Below are positions 36,616 to 46,739 of a stretch of 64,000 nt of DNA, in pieces. Under the pieces are notes generated by a model. The model did not search any database. It was not told where the DNA came from and was given only the letters and a program-made list of their open reading frames with translations. The translations under genes were made by a program, and so were the position numbers. How positions within the stretch are numbered: position 1 is the stretch's first letter; every line of letters begins with the position of its first letter. Source of the stretch: an uncultured Prevotellaceae bacterium (GTDB lineage Bacteria; Bacteroidota; Bacteroidia; Bacteroidales; Bacteroidaceae); NCBI GenBank assembly GCA_947166345.1, contig CAMVDU010000007.1, positions 18,799 through 82,798 of the forward strand, written 5' to 3'.

Positions 36616-39600
36616 ATGAAGATTTCAAAACTACTCGTTTTGAGCGCACTCTGGCTCGCTGCCGGTAGTGCAATGGCTACAGTTGTAAACGGTGTGCGTC
36701 AGGCTCCCGCACCTGAGTCTACTGCTTTCGTAACAGGCTCGCAGACTGACTACTACTACCTTTACAACACGTCGGCCAACATGTTCTTTACCCAGGGTAA
36801 TACTTGGGGTACACGTACTTGTGTAGGTCCCTACGCATCGGCAGTGAAGATGTTCTTCCAGGAAAATGCTGCCGCTGATGGAACTTACTCTATCCAGAAC
36901 TACACTACCAATCGTACGTCCTACGCATGGAGAGGTGCCAGTGCTGAAGCAACTGGTCATGCACTCTACAGCGACCAGTCGACCAGTTGGGGCCGTCCCT
37001 ATTGGACTGTTGTTCCTCAGGAAGGCAATGTGTTCCGTCTAGTAAACAGCACTCCTTACTTCGCTGACGGTGAGGAAGACCCGGGTGAGCAGTTGTTCAT
37101 GGGTCGCGATGATGCTGTTGCCCAGGACTTCTACAACGCTTACTCTGGTTTCGAAGATGATGCCGAGCGCTTCCCCGTTTCTGATCAGCTGACTGCTACT
37201 GCAGGACATCATGTGGACTGGGTGCTTGTGACTCCCGCTGCCTATGAGGCTGTTGCCGATGCTTGGCCCCTCTATGAGAAGTCCAAGGAACTGCTGGCTG
37301 CTATCAACGAGGCTAAGGAAAAGAGCATCGATGTAGCTGATGAAGTGGCTGTCTATGAGAATGAGGCTTCTACCATCGATCAGATGGATGCCGCTATCGC
37401 TAGTATTAAGGACAAGCTTATCAAAGCTGCTGAGAACACGGCTACTCCCGACAATCCTTCTGACATGACTGCCTCTGTCACCAACCCCAGCTACGACGCA
37501 GGTACAAAGGGTTGGAGCGGTACGGCTCCTGCCATCGGCTATACCGCTGGTGAGTTCTATGAGAAGAACTACAACATGTATCAGGACGTCACAGGCATTC
37601 CTAACGGTGTGTATGCTGTGAAGGTGAAGGGCTATTTCCGTCCAGGTTCTACTCAGCAAGCTTATGCTAAGTGGGCTGAAGGCAAAGACCTCAATGCCTA
37701 TCTCTATGCTAAGGCAGGTGAAGACAGCGTCGCTGTGGCACTTGTCAACATCTACGAAGGTTCTACCGACCAGAAGTTGGGTGTAGGAACCGAGTATGGT
37801 CCTGATGGAAGCGCCAACGACGGTCAGTCTAACTATGTTCCTAACAACATGCAGGCTGGTGAGGCTTACTTCAATGCCGGCCGCTATCAGAATGTTGTCT
37901 TCAATGCCGTTGACAATGGTACCCTCCGCATCGGTCTGACAAAGAACGATGACAACTTCGGCATGAACTGGACCATGTTCGACCAGTGGGAGCTGAGCTA
38001 TCTTGGCAACAGCGCTGCTGCTTACACTTACTGGATCAACGAGATGAAGAAGACCCTGCCCGACTACTCTGAGATGGGCGAGACCGTTTTCACCGAGTCC
38101 TATCTGACTGCTTATAACACAGCCGTTACAACTGCTGCTGCCACCAACAAGGCTGAGGCTGTTGCTGCTATGAAGGCCATCAACGATGCCAATGATGCTC
38201 TTAAGAAGAACATTGCTCTCTGGGAACAGCTGCAGACCGTGATTGCAGCTGCTATTGAGGTTGGTGCCGATGAGACACTTGATCCTGACTATACTGGTGA
38301 TATTGCTGAATGGGGAGAGTTTGAAGGAGAAGATATTCTTAAAGCTCACGAGCTGACCAACGAAGACCTTGAGACCCTCATTACCGAGAAGAAAGCGGCA
38401 ATTGAGGAGGCTCGCAAGCACGTTGTTGGTGCTGGTGCCGATGTGACCAATCTGCTGACCAACCCAGACTTCTCTAAATCAAAAGGTGAACAAGACTGGA
38501 CAGGTTGGACTAAGGATGCTGCCTCTGGTGGTAATGTACGTGTTCTTGAATCTTGTGCTGAGGCTTGGAACAATTCTCAATTCGACATTTATCAGGTTGT
38601 TGAGAATGCACCTGTAGGTGTGTATGAAATCTCTGTACAGGGCTTCTATCGCTATGGTCGTAGTAATGCTTATACGGATTATGCTGCTCAGTCAGTTGAT
38701 TATGTAAAGCCCAATGGCTCTCCCTGCTTCGTTTATATGAATGCAAAGGCTACGCCGTTCATGAACATCTTTGAGGAGATAATAACTGAGGATAACTACA
38801 CAGACATTTATAAAGGTAGTACAAATTACAGCGACTATACAGCTGGGGATGGTACCCATTACTACACACCTAATGGCATGGAGGGTGCTGCAAGATGTTT
38901 TGCTTCTCCTTCAACAGTTACCTCTGGTTCAAACATGTACACCCAGCGTGCTTTTGGTCTGGTGGCCAAGGAAGGCGATGATATGCGCATTGGTGTGAAG
39001 GGTTGCTCTAACCAGTTGGGCGACAGCTGGGTAATCTTCGACAACTTCAAGCTCACGTGGTGGGGCTTCGATAAGACCGAGTACATCCAGCCCGTTCTCG
39101 AGGAAGAGTTGGCAAAGGCTAAGCTGAATGTTGATAAGACTATGGGTAAGGATGCTTACGAGCATCTCTCTACTGCTATTGCTAATGCCGAGACTGCTCT
39201 TCAGGGCACAGAAGGTAAGGTGATGTTCGACGCCCTGAGCGCTCTGTTCGATGTTGATGCTGAGGTAACCGCATCTGTTGAGGCCTTCAAGGGTCTTGAC
39301 GCTGCTCTGGCTCTGCTGAACGAGGAGATGGGTCTCCATACAGACAGCCCTGCTCTCGAAGATGCATCTAACTTGATGGACGAGATTTCTGGTAACATTG
39401 GTAATCATGTCTATGACAACGCTGACGTGGAAGCTCTGATTGCTAAGATCAACGAGATGGTTGTTAAGCTGCGCATTCCTGCTGGCGATCCTACCGATGC
39501 AAATCCTGTTGACTTCTCAGAAGTTATCACCAATGCTACCTATGACGAGAATCTGGATGGTTGGACTTGCGAGGCCAAGGATAAGGATGATAATGCCAAG

Positions 39601-40341
39601 AATCCTGCACGTAATGCCAATTATAGCAATGTAGAACTGTTCGGCTGCAACTATGACTACTATCAGGAGATTTCTGGTCTGCCCGCAGGTATCTATCGTG
39701 TAGGTGTAACTGGTTTCTTCCGCGCTGGTTCTGCTACTGAGGAATGGGCACACAAGGATAGTGTCAAGTACAGTCGTGCATTCATCTATGCTATCGGCGA
39801 GAATGGCACGATGAACAACAAGGCCCTGACCCGTCTGGCAGAGAACTTTGTTGAGAGTTCAACTGTGGAAAGTGGCTATGCTGCCGTAAAGACTGATACT
39901 GTTGATCTTGACAGTGAGATCTTCAACTACACCCTGCTGGCCAACACCATGGATGCTGCTGGCGATTTGTTCGCTCAAGACAAGTACGTGCCCGATGCAG
40001 TAACTGGCGAAGGCAACGTGGTAACCGTGAAGGTTGGTGAGGACGGTAAGCTGCGCTTTGGTCTGTACAAGAAGGTGGCCCTCAGCGATAACGATTGGAC
40101 CATCTGGGCCAACTGGAAGCTCTGGTACTTCGGAACCAACAGCGCCAACCAGCCCAGTGGCGACAACGATCAGTATGAGGAGGAACAGGGTATCGCCGTT
40201 CTCAACCTCGACAAGGCTGTTCGCGTAGAGACCTTCACGCTCGATGGTCGCAAGGTTACGTCAAAGCAGCGCGGTATCGTTATCCAGCGCATGACCATGC
40301 CTGATGGCTCATCTGTTGTAATCAAAAAGATTCGTAAGTAA
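36616..40341 (+). CDS. large exported modular protein with three jelly-roll-like domains
   Basis: A 1241-residue protein with signal peptide (LLVLSALWLAAGSAMA). An N-terminal beta module (about 40-200; YYYLYNTSANMFFTQGN) is followed by three related domains at about 285-470, 607-818 and 965-1175. Each opens with an Asn-Pro or Asn-Ala element (TNPSYDAGTKGWSG, TNPDFSK, TNATYDENLDGWTC) and contains YQxxxGxPxGVYxVxVxGFFR-like strands, as in carbohydrate-binding jelly rolls. Helical FIVAR-like segments separate them. The tail LDGRKVTSKQRGIVI...VVIKK resembles the short C-terminal segment of many exported Prevotella proteins. Adhesion or glycan binding is inferred; no catalytic motif is seen. Confidence 0.8.
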   Translation: MKISKLLVLSALWLAAGSAMATVVNGVRQAPAPESTAFVTGSQTDYYYLYNTSANMFFTQGNTWGTRTCVGPYASAVKMFFQENAAADGTYSIQNYTTNRTSYAWRGASAEATGHALYSDQSTSWGRPYWTVVPQEGNVFRLVNSTPYFADGEEDPGEQLFMGRDDAVAQDFYNAYSGFEDDAERFPVSDQLTATAGHHVDWVLVTPAAYEAVADAWPLYEKSKELLAAINEAKEKSIDVADEVAVYENEASTIDQMDAAIASIKDKLIKAAENTATPDNPSDMTASVTNPSYDAGTKGWSGTAPAIGYTAGEFYEKNYNMYQDVTGIPNGVYAVKVKGYFRPGSTQQAYAKWAEGKDLNAYLYAKAGEDSVAVALVNIYEGSTDQKLGVGTEYGPDGSANDGQSNYVPNNMQAGEAYFNAGRYQNVVFNAVDNGTLRIGLTKNDDNFGMNWTMFDQWELSYLGNSAAAYTYWINEMKKTLPDYSEMGETVFTESYLTAYNTAVTTAAATNKAEAVAAMKAINDANDALKKNIALWEQLQTVIAAAIEVGADETLDPDYTGDIAEWGEFEGEDILKAHELTNEDLETLITEKKAAIEEARKHVVGAGADVTNLLTNPDFSKSKGEQDWTGWTKDAASGGNVRVLESCAEAWNNSQFDIYQVVENAPVGVYEISVQGFYRYGRSNAYTDYAAQSVDYVKPNGSPCFVYMNAKATPFMNIFEEIITEDNYTDIYKGSTNYSDYTAGDGTHYYTPNGMEGAARCFASPSTVTSGSNMYTQRAFGLVAKEGDDMRIGVKGCSNQLGDSWVIFDNFKLTWWGFDKTEYIQPVLEEELAKAKLNVDKTMGKDAYEHLSTAIANAETALQGTEGKVMFDALSALFDVDAEVTASVEAFKGLDAALALLNEEMGLHTDSPALEDASNLMDEISGNIGNHVYDNADVEALIAKINEMVVKLRIPAGDPTDANPVDFSEVITNATYDENLDGWTCEAKDKDDNAKNPARNANYSNVELFGCNYDYYQEISGLPAGIYRVGVTGFFRAGSATEEWAHKDSVKYSRAFIYAIGENGTMNNKALTRLAENFVESSTVESGYAAVKTDTVDLDSEIFNYTLLANTMDAAGDLFAQDKYVPDAVTGEGNVVTVKVGEDGKLRFGLYKKVALSDNDWTIWANWKLWYFGTNSANQPSGDNDQYEEEQGIAVLNLDKAVRVETFTLDGRKVTSKQRGIVIQRMTMPDGSSVVIKKIRK

Positions 40342-40374
40342 ATGTTGAAATATCAACAAGTTAACCTCTGATGC

Positions 40375-40418
40375 AAGGATCGGGGGCGGCACTTAAAAAG
40401 GTGCCGTCTCCGACCCTT
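40375..40418 (+). terminator. possible terminator hairpin
   Basis: An imperfect stem built around GCGGCAC (40386-40392) and GTGCCGT (40401-40407), extended by TCGG/CCGA, with loop TTAAAAAG. There is no T-run, so it may slow rather than stop transcription between the 1241-residue protein gene and the FAS1/SusCD cluster. Confidence 0.45.
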
Positions 40419-40431
40419 CGTTTACAAAACA

Positions 40432-40472
40432 CCCCATAGGTCTTCTAAGGCCTCTAAGCCCTCTAGACCCCC
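40432..40472 (+). repeat. nonamer tract before the FAS1/SusCD cluster
   Basis: CCCCATAGG, TCTTCTAAG, GCCTCTAAG, CCCTCTAGA, CCCCC: the fourth locus of the nonamer type. A perfect hairpin GCAGCCT-C-AGGCTGC follows at 40483-40497. No TAnnTTTG box is seen between here and the next gene at 40589. Confidence 0.75.
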
Positions 40473-40588
40473 AAAAAACTCCGCAGCCTCAGGCTGCCCC
40501 AAAAGCGACAACAACGCCCGGAAGCAATGATGGGCTCTATATATAAACTAACCCGAACATTAATATATTAATAATAAATCTCAAAACT

Positions 40589-43252
40589 ATGAAATGTAAA
40601 ACTATCGTAATGCAAGGACGAAGGATGGCGGTGGCCGTCTGCGGACTGCTGATAGGTGTATCGGTGATGACGTCGTGCGAAGACGAAGTGCTCACCGGCC
40701 AGCCCGAGTGGTTGGGCAACTCCATCTATGAGCGCCTGCAGGAGGATGGCAACTACACCACCATGCTACGACTCATTGATGACATGGGACAGAAAGAGAT
40801 TCTGAGCCGTACAGGTTCTAAGACGCTCTTTGTGGCCGACGATGCCGCCTTCGACGAGTGGTTCAAGACCAACACGTGGGGCGCCAGGAACTACGACCAG
40901 TTGACATTGTCGCAGCGTCGCATGCTGCTCAACAGCGCGATGATCAACAATGCCTACCTCATCGAGTTGCTGTCCAATGTCAGTGGCAATCCGCCACAGC
41001 AAGGCAAGTGTATGCGCAGACCTTCTGCCATCTCTTACACAGACTCTATTCCCTTGATCTATCCTGAGGACATGCCGTCAACGCCTGCCTGGAAGGAACA
41101 TAAGGGACGCACGGAGGGCATGTATCTGTTCAAGGACCTGACGGACCAGCCCATGATTCACTTCCTGCCCGCCTTCATGCGTACCAACAAGATTACCAGC
41201 GAAGACCTGGAGAAGCTGACCAATGGTGCTGCTTCGTCTATCGACGAGGCTTGGGTCAATGGCATGCGCGTATCAGAGCGCGACATCACCTGCAAGAACG
41301 GCTACATCCAGAAGGTTGACGGTGTGCTGGAGTCGGCTCCCAATATGGCTGAGATTATCCGTCAGCACAAGAGCACGATGTCAAGATGGTCACGCCTCAT
41401 TGACCGTTACTCGGCACCTTACTACCGTGGTGGTCTCTATATCAACGAGGCAGGCCGTCAGGTGGATATCGACTCCGTGTTTGAGTTGCGCTATTTCGCA
41501 GACAGAGGTCGTCTGGGTTCCAACGAGGTGTATCCTGATGGTGTCACCACCGCTAAGGCTACGCTGAAGTTCGATCCAGGATGGAACGGCTACTATCTGA
41601 AGTCGGGCGACGGTATCTATACCGATGCTGCTGCCATGATTGTTCCCAGCAATACGGCTCTCGACTACTGGTGGGAGCACGACGGTGCTGCCTTGAAGGA
41701 GCAGTACAAGGAGTGGGACTCTATCCCCGACCTGGTGCTCTCGCAGCTGATCAACGTCAACATGCTGACATCGCTGGTGGATGCCGTTCCCTCGAAGTTC
41801 AGCAGCATCCTCGACGACTCGAAGATGGAGATGGGTATCAAGCCGGCTGACGTCGATTCCTGCTTCATGGGCTGTAATGGTGTGGTCTATCTGACCAACC
41901 AGGTGTTCACACCACGTGCCTTCAGCAGCGTCTCGTTCCCTGCCCTGATTCACAACGACGTGATGAGCGTCATCTACTGGGCAATCACCAACCTGGACTT
42001 CGCACCCTATCTGAACTCTATGGAGTCGCGCTATAGTCTCATCATCCCCAACAACACGGCTATGCTGAGCTATATAGACCCCACCACCTATGGTGAGAGC
42101 ACCCAGATTCTCTATGAGTTCAGTTACGACGAGAGTGCAGTACAGGCCAACCGCATCAAAGCCCGTCGTTGGAAGATAGCACTTGACGAGGAAGGCAACT
42201 GGCAGAAGACGGGTTTGATTGGTGAAACCACTTCGGATCCCAGTGAGAGGACCAATGGCGTGAACCTGGTGAGAAACCGTTTGGAGGACCTCATGAACTC
42301 GCTGATTATTGTGGGTGACATTGAGGATGGTCATGAGTACTACAAGACCAAGGGTGGTACGATGATCCATGTGGAGAACGCCGGCACTGCCCAGATGACC
42401 ATCAGCGGCGGACTGCAGCTGGAGGAGAACAAGCCCGTGCCTGTGACCACCATCTACGATATGAGTAAGTCGGGTAACGGTAAGACCTATATCCTGGAAG
42501 CCGAGCCCGTGATGAACAGCGCTACCAGCGTCTATGCTACGCTGAACGCCAATCCCGAGTTTGAGGAGTTCCGTAAGCTGATCAGTGGTTCTGACGGTAA
42601 CGTGAAGCACGACCTGCTGGTAGCAGAGTCGGGTTCAGGTTCCAATATCTATCGTGCCATCGACATGAACGTGCGACTCTTCGACAAGTATAACTATACG
42701 GTATATGTGCCTACCAACGAGTCTATACAGCAGCTGATCAATGACGGCTACCTGCCTACATGGGACGACTTTGACGCCCAGACGCTGGAAGCATGGAATG
42801 ATAACGACTCGCTGATGACTGAGGCGAAGACGGCTATTGCCAACCGCATCATCAACTTTGTGCGCTATCACATTCAGGACAACTCTGTCTTCATCGGCGC
42901 CAAGGATACCTACGCTGAGAGTGCCGAGGGTACCCGTTACGAGACAGCCAAGCTGAATCCGCTGAACAACCGCTTCTTCGCTCTGGAGGTGAAGCTGAAC
43001 AACGGTAGCCGTACGATGACTGTGAAAGACCAGCTGGGCAACACACGCGAGGTGATGACTGCAGGCGGCCTTTACAACCTGATGTGTCGTGAATACTGGT
43101 TCTCTGGCGGTAAAGCCGGAAGTACCGGTCGAAGCATCAACTCTGCTTCCGATGCCGTAGTACACCAGATCAATGGCGTGCTGCTCTTCGACAACAGCCT
43201 GACCTCAAAGACATGGCAGCAGGAGCTGGATGAAATCAGAAATGCTAACTAA
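40589..43252 (+). CDS. FAS1 (fasciclin) domain lipoprotein, first in the SusCD cluster
   Basis: An 887-residue lipoprotein with lipobox VMTSC (Cys30). FAS1-like blocks are visible at about 70-200 (TLFVADDAAFDEWF, QRRMLLNSAMINNAYL), in the middle near 470-500 (YSLIIPNNTAMLSYID) and at the C-terminus from about 690 (YNYTVYVPTNESIQQL, VVHQINGVLLFDNSL). FAS1 domains mediate adhesion in other systems. Here the protein is 14 nt upstream of a SusC gene and is probably an accessory surface subunit of that transporter; the ligand is unknown. Confidence 0.8.
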   Translation: MKCKTIVMQGRRMAVAVCGLLIGVSVMTSCEDEVLTGQPEWLGNSIYERLQEDGNYTTMLRLIDDMGQKEILSRTGSKTLFVADDAAFDEWFKTNTWGARNYDQLTLSQRRMLLNSAMINNAYLIELLSNVSGNPPQQGKCMRRPSAISYTDSIPLIYPEDMPSTPAWKEHKGRTEGMYLFKDLTDQPMIHFLPAFMRTNKITSEDLEKLTNGAASSIDEAWVNGMRVSERDITCKNGYIQKVDGVLESAPNMAEIIRQHKSTMSRWSRLIDRYSAPYYRGGLYINEAGRQVDIDSVFELRYFADRGRLGSNEVYPDGVTTAKATLKFDPGWNGYYLKSGDGIYTDAAAMIVPSNTALDYWWEHDGAALKEQYKEWDSIPDLVLSQLINVNMLTSLVDAVPSKFSSILDDSKMEMGIKPADVDSCFMGCNGVVYLTNQVFTPRAFSSVSFPALIHNDVMSVIYWAITNLDFAPYLNSMESRYSLIIPNNTAMLSYIDPTTYGESTQILYEFSYDESAVQANRIKARRWKIALDEEGNWQKTGLIGETTSDPSERTNGVNLVRNRLEDLMNSLIIVGDIEDGHEYYKTKGGTMIHVENAGTAQMTISGGLQLEENKPVPVTTIYDMSKSGNGKTYILEAEPVMNSATSVYATLNANPEFEEFRKLISGSDGNVKHDLLVAESGSGSNIYRAIDMNVRLFDKYNYTVYVPTNESIQQLINDGYLPTWDDFDAQTLEAWNDNDSLMTEAKTAIANRIINFVRYHIQDNSVFIGAKDTYAESAEGTRYETAKLNPLNNRFFALEVKLNNGSRTMTVKDQLGNTREVMTAGGLYNLMCREYWFSGGKAGSTGRSINSASDAVVHQINGVLLFDNSLTSKTWQQELDEIRNAN

Positions 43253-43266
43253 CCAAAATCAATGAT

Positions 43267-46200
43267 ATGAGACACCAAACATACAAGTCATCAGCCATCA
43301 GGCGTCTGGCCATGCTGCTGTTAGCAGTATGCTTCAGCGTGACAATGGCTCAGGCACAGCAGATCACCTCGGTCCACGGTACCGTCGTCGATGACCTGGG
43401 ACCGCTCATGGGTGCTACCGTCTGTGAGATTGATGGTACGGGCCGTATCATCGAGTCGGCCATCACCGACCTCAACGGTAACTTCACCATGAAGGTGAAA
43501 AACCAGAAAGACAAGATCCGCTTCTCTTATGTGGGTATGAAGACGCTGAGTCTGCCCATCAATAAGACGACCTATAACATCACCATGACGTCATCGACAC
43601 AGATCAAGGAGGTGACGGTTACGTCAAAGAAGCGTCGCACAGGTAACGCACTGCCTATCCCTGAGCGAGAGATTTCCTATTCTACACAGACCATCTCCAT
43701 GAAGGAGTTCGAGGGTCTGGGCATCACGTCAGTTGACGAGGCCCTACAGGGACGTATCGCAGGTCTTGACATCGTGGCCGGCTCAGGTAACCTGGGTTCA
43801 GGCTCTACCATGCGTCTGCGTGGTACATCATCTATCTCGTCGCTGACCAACCAGAACCCCCTGATTGTTATCGATGGTAATGTGTGGAGCGACGATGCCG
43901 GCGAACTGGCATCCTTCGACCTTGGTTCCAGCAGTGACGAGCAGTTTGCCCAGCTGCTGAAAATCAACCCCGAGGACATTTCGTCTATCACCGTGCTGAA
44001 GGATGCTGCCGCAACAGCTATCTACGGTTCGCAGGGTGGTAGTGGTGTCATCGAGATTACCACCAAGCGTGGTGCCCGTGGTAAACCCAAGGTGACCTAC
44101 TCGCTGAAGCTCACAGGTACCTATCAGCCCAAGGGTTACGACCTGCTGAATGGTGACGACTACACCATGTTGCTGAAGGAGAGTTACTTCAACCCCGAGC
44201 AGAGCGACGAGGCTGCCAACGTACCCGTGCTGAACTACGACCCCTCGTATTCGGAGTATGCTCAGTATAATAACAATACCGACTGGATGGACGCCGTCAC
44301 ACAGTGGGGTATGCGTCAGAACCACTATCTGACTATCTCGGGTGGTGGTGAGAAGGCTACCTTCCGTATCTCTGGCGGTTTCGACCATGAGACGGGTTCG
44401 GTCATCAAGCAGAAGCTGCAGCGTTTCTCCACACGTGTGAACCTCGACTATAACGTCAGCCAGCGTATCCGCGTGCAGACCAACTTTGCCCTGACCTATA
44501 CCAAAAACGACCAGAACTATGACAACCTCATCTCGATAGCCCAGAAGAAGATGCCAAACGTAGGTATCTATGAGAAGGTGCTTGACCCTGAGACTGGCAC
44601 ATATGTGGATAGCGACCGCTACTATAACATGCTGCAGAGTGAGGGTAAGACCTACTACTGGGGACAGAAGGACGGCGTCTGGCAGTATCTGGTGGACAAG
44701 GACTACTTCAAGAACGACCAGCTGACCTATCCTAACCCTGTGGCCAGCGCTAATCTGGCAAAGAACCAGACACGTTCGTACGACATGAACCCCGAGTTGG
44801 TGATCAACTACCAGCTGCTGGGTCTCGACGAGGACCACTGGCAGCTGAACTACCGCGGTTCGGTCTATATGAACATCTCTAATAAGTATATCGACCGCTT
44901 CTATCCTGCTGAGCTGAAGACGACAGCCTGGTCGAACCACGACCATAACACGTCATACTCAGCCAGCTCGAAGAGCGTATCGTTCAATACCAAGCACACG
45001 CTGACGTTGACGCCTCATTTCAACAACAAGGATCACTCTATGTTGGCTATGGGACGCTTCGAGCTGAACTCAGGTACCTCCAACGGACAATATACCGGTG
45101 GTTACGGTCTGGCATCAGGTGGTATCACCAGTCCTGAGGCTGGCGGTATGATTACCGGTCCTGGCTCAAGTTTTGGTGAGTGGCGCTCTATGTTCTTCAC
45201 CTTCTCTGCCCACTACGCCTATAAGGGCCGTTATATGGCAGACGTCTCGCTGCGTGCCGACGGTACCACGAAGTTCGGTCCCAGTCGTCGCTGGGGTTAT
45301 TTCCCCGCTGTGTCTCTGCGATGGAACATCATCGACGAGCCTTGGATGAAATGGGCCAAGGGTGGCGACAAGAACATTCTCTCGATGTTGTCACTGCGTC
45401 CCAGCTGGGGTCGTGTGGGTCATCAGCCCAACCGTGACTACCTCTATACCTCTATCTATCGTCAGGGCGCTACCTATATCGACATGACGTCGTTCGTGCC
45501 CGATAACATCCGCCTGACCAACATGCAGTGGGAAACAGTGTCGAGCTATAACCTCGGTATGGACCTCGGCTTCTTCGATGATCGTCTGAGCCTGACTATC
45601 GAGGGTTACCGTTCTACGACAGAGAAGATGCTGATGGGTGGCTTCCGCATCCCGTCAAATGCTGGTTTCTCTACGCTGGCCTATAAGAACAACGGTTCGC
45701 TGCGCAACGTAGGTTGGGAGTTCCATATTAACACCAACCGTCTGGTCAAGAAGGGTAAGTTCACCATGGACCTCAATGCCAACTTCGGTAACAACCGTAA
45801 CGAGATTCTGTCGATGGACGAGAACGTGCTGAACAACCTGAACTCGACCTTCAACTACGAGAACCGTCAGGTGCTGCAGCGTGTACAGTTGCACAACCCG
45901 TTCGGTGCCATTTACGGTTTCCGCTTCAAGGGCGTCTATCAGTATAACTATGATACCTTCGCAGCACTTAGCGAGGCTGAGCGTGCCGAGTTCCTGGCTT
46001 CAGGAAAGACAGCTCCAGTAGCCATCAACGCCAACGGCGAACCCATCATCGATGGCAAGGGCCGTCCCGTTCACATGGTATTCGGTTACTCTAATGAGTC
46101 AGGTACCGGTCTGGGCGACAGTCCCTACAACTTTGCCGGTGGTGATGCCATCTACGAGGATATCAACCACGATGGTAATATCAACGGTCTTGATATTGTC

Positions 46201-46713
46201 TATCTGGGCTCTTCACTGCCCAAACTGACTGGTGGTTTCGGCTTCACCTTCAACTATGCAGGCTGGCGTCTGTCCACACAGTTCAACTACCGTGTAGGCA
46301 ACAAGATTCTGAATATGGCACGCCTCGACCTGGAAGCCATGATTGGTAACAACAACCAGAGTCAGGCTACGAACTACCGCTGGCGTCAGGAAGGTCAGGT
46401 GACCTCTATCCCCCGTGCCATGTACGGTAACGCTTCTAACTACAATACGCTGGTCAGCGACCGCTTCGTGGAAGACGGTTCTTACCTGCGTATGAGCTAT
46501 GCACAGCTGTCTTACTCCATCAAGAAGAAGCATCTGAAGTGGGTGGGACTGAATCAGGTTAATCTCTATGCCAGTGTCAACAACCCGTTTGTGATTACCA
46601 AGTACTCAGGTGTTGACCCGGATGTGAACTATGGTGGCTACGGTGCCGCTACCGACTGGGGACAGACACCGCGCTCCCGTTCCTATACGCTTGGCATCTC
46701 TGTTGACTTCTAA
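43267..46713 (+). CDS. SusC/RagA-type TonB-dependent outer-membrane transporter (first copy)
   Basis: A 1148-residue TonB-dependent receptor. Signal peptide ending MAQAQ; a carboxypeptidase-regulatory-like domain at about 36-110 (GTVVDDLGPLMGATVCEIDG); a TonB-box region near 118 (IKEVTVTSKK); the plug with GRIAGLDIV, RLRGTSSIS, PLIVIDGNVW and VLKDAAATAIYGSQGGSGVIEITT; then the barrel to the final SVDF. There is no N-terminal STN domain, so it is probably not itself a transducer to an ECF sigma factor. It imports a ligand delivered by the SusD encoded next to it. Confidence 0.95.
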   Translation: MRHQTYKSSAIRRLAMLLLAVCFSVTMAQAQQITSVHGTVVDDLGPLMGATVCEIDGTGRIIESAITDLNGNFTMKVKNQKDKIRFSYVGMKTLSLPINKTTYNITMTSSTQIKEVTVTSKKRRTGNALPIPEREISYSTQTISMKEFEGLGITSVDEALQGRIAGLDIVAGSGNLGSGSTMRLRGTSSISSLTNQNPLIVIDGNVWSDDAGELASFDLGSSSDEQFAQLLKINPEDISSITVLKDAAATAIYGSQGGSGVIEITTKRGARGKPKVTYSLKLTGTYQPKGYDLLNGDDYTMLLKESYFNPEQSDEAANVPVLNYDPSYSEYAQYNNNTDWMDAVTQWGMRQNHYLTISGGGEKATFRISGGFDHETGSVIKQKLQRFSTRVNLDYNVSQRIRVQTNFALTYTKNDQNYDNLISIAQKKMPNVGIYEKVLDPETGTYVDSDRYYNMLQSEGKTYYWGQKDGVWQYLVDKDYFKNDQLTYPNPVASANLAKNQTRSYDMNPELVINYQLLGLDEDHWQLNYRGSVYMNISNKYIDRFYPAELKTTAWSNHDHNTSYSASSKSVSFNTKHTLTLTPHFNNKDHSMLAMGRFELNSGTSNGQYTGGYGLASGGITSPEAGGMITGPGSSFGEWRSMFFTFSAHYAYKGRYMADVSLRADGTTKFGPSRRWGYFPAVSLRWNIIDEPWMKWAKGGDKNILSMLSLRPSWGRVGHQPNRDYLYTSIYRQGATYIDMTSFVPDNIRLTNMQWETVSSYNLGMDLGFFDDRLSLTIEGYRSTTEKMLMGGFRIPSNAGFSTLAYKNNGSLRNVGWEFHINTNRLVKKGKFTMDLNANFGNNRNEILSMDENVLNNLNSTFNYENRQVLQRVQLHNPFGAIYGFRFKGVYQYNYDTFAALSEAERAEFLASGKTAPVAINANGEPIIDGKGRPVHMVFGYSNESGTGLGDSPYNFAGGDAIYEDINHDGNINGLDIVYLGSSLPKLTGGFGFTFNYAGWRLSTQFNYRVGNKILNMARLDLEAMIGNNNQSQATNYRWRQEGQVTSIPRAMYGNASNYNTLVSDRFVEDGSYLRMSYAQLSYSIKKKHLKWVGLNQVNLYASVNNPFVITKYSGVDPDVNYGGYGAATDWGQTPRSRSYTLGISVDF

Positions 46714-46739
46714 TGGACAATTGAAAAATGACAGTTATG
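46711..46739 (+). repeat. heptamer ladder in the susC-susD spacer (first pair)
   Basis: Starting exactly at the susC stop codon: TAATGGA, CAATTGA, AAAATGA, CAGTTATG, the last word running into the SusD start codon at 46737. Confidence 0.75.

Noticed and set aside
37039..38421. 460-codon reverse-strand frame over the 1241-residue protein gene
   Set aside because: Antisense to a protein with signal peptide and repeated domains; Ser/Leu/Val-rich composition without motifs.
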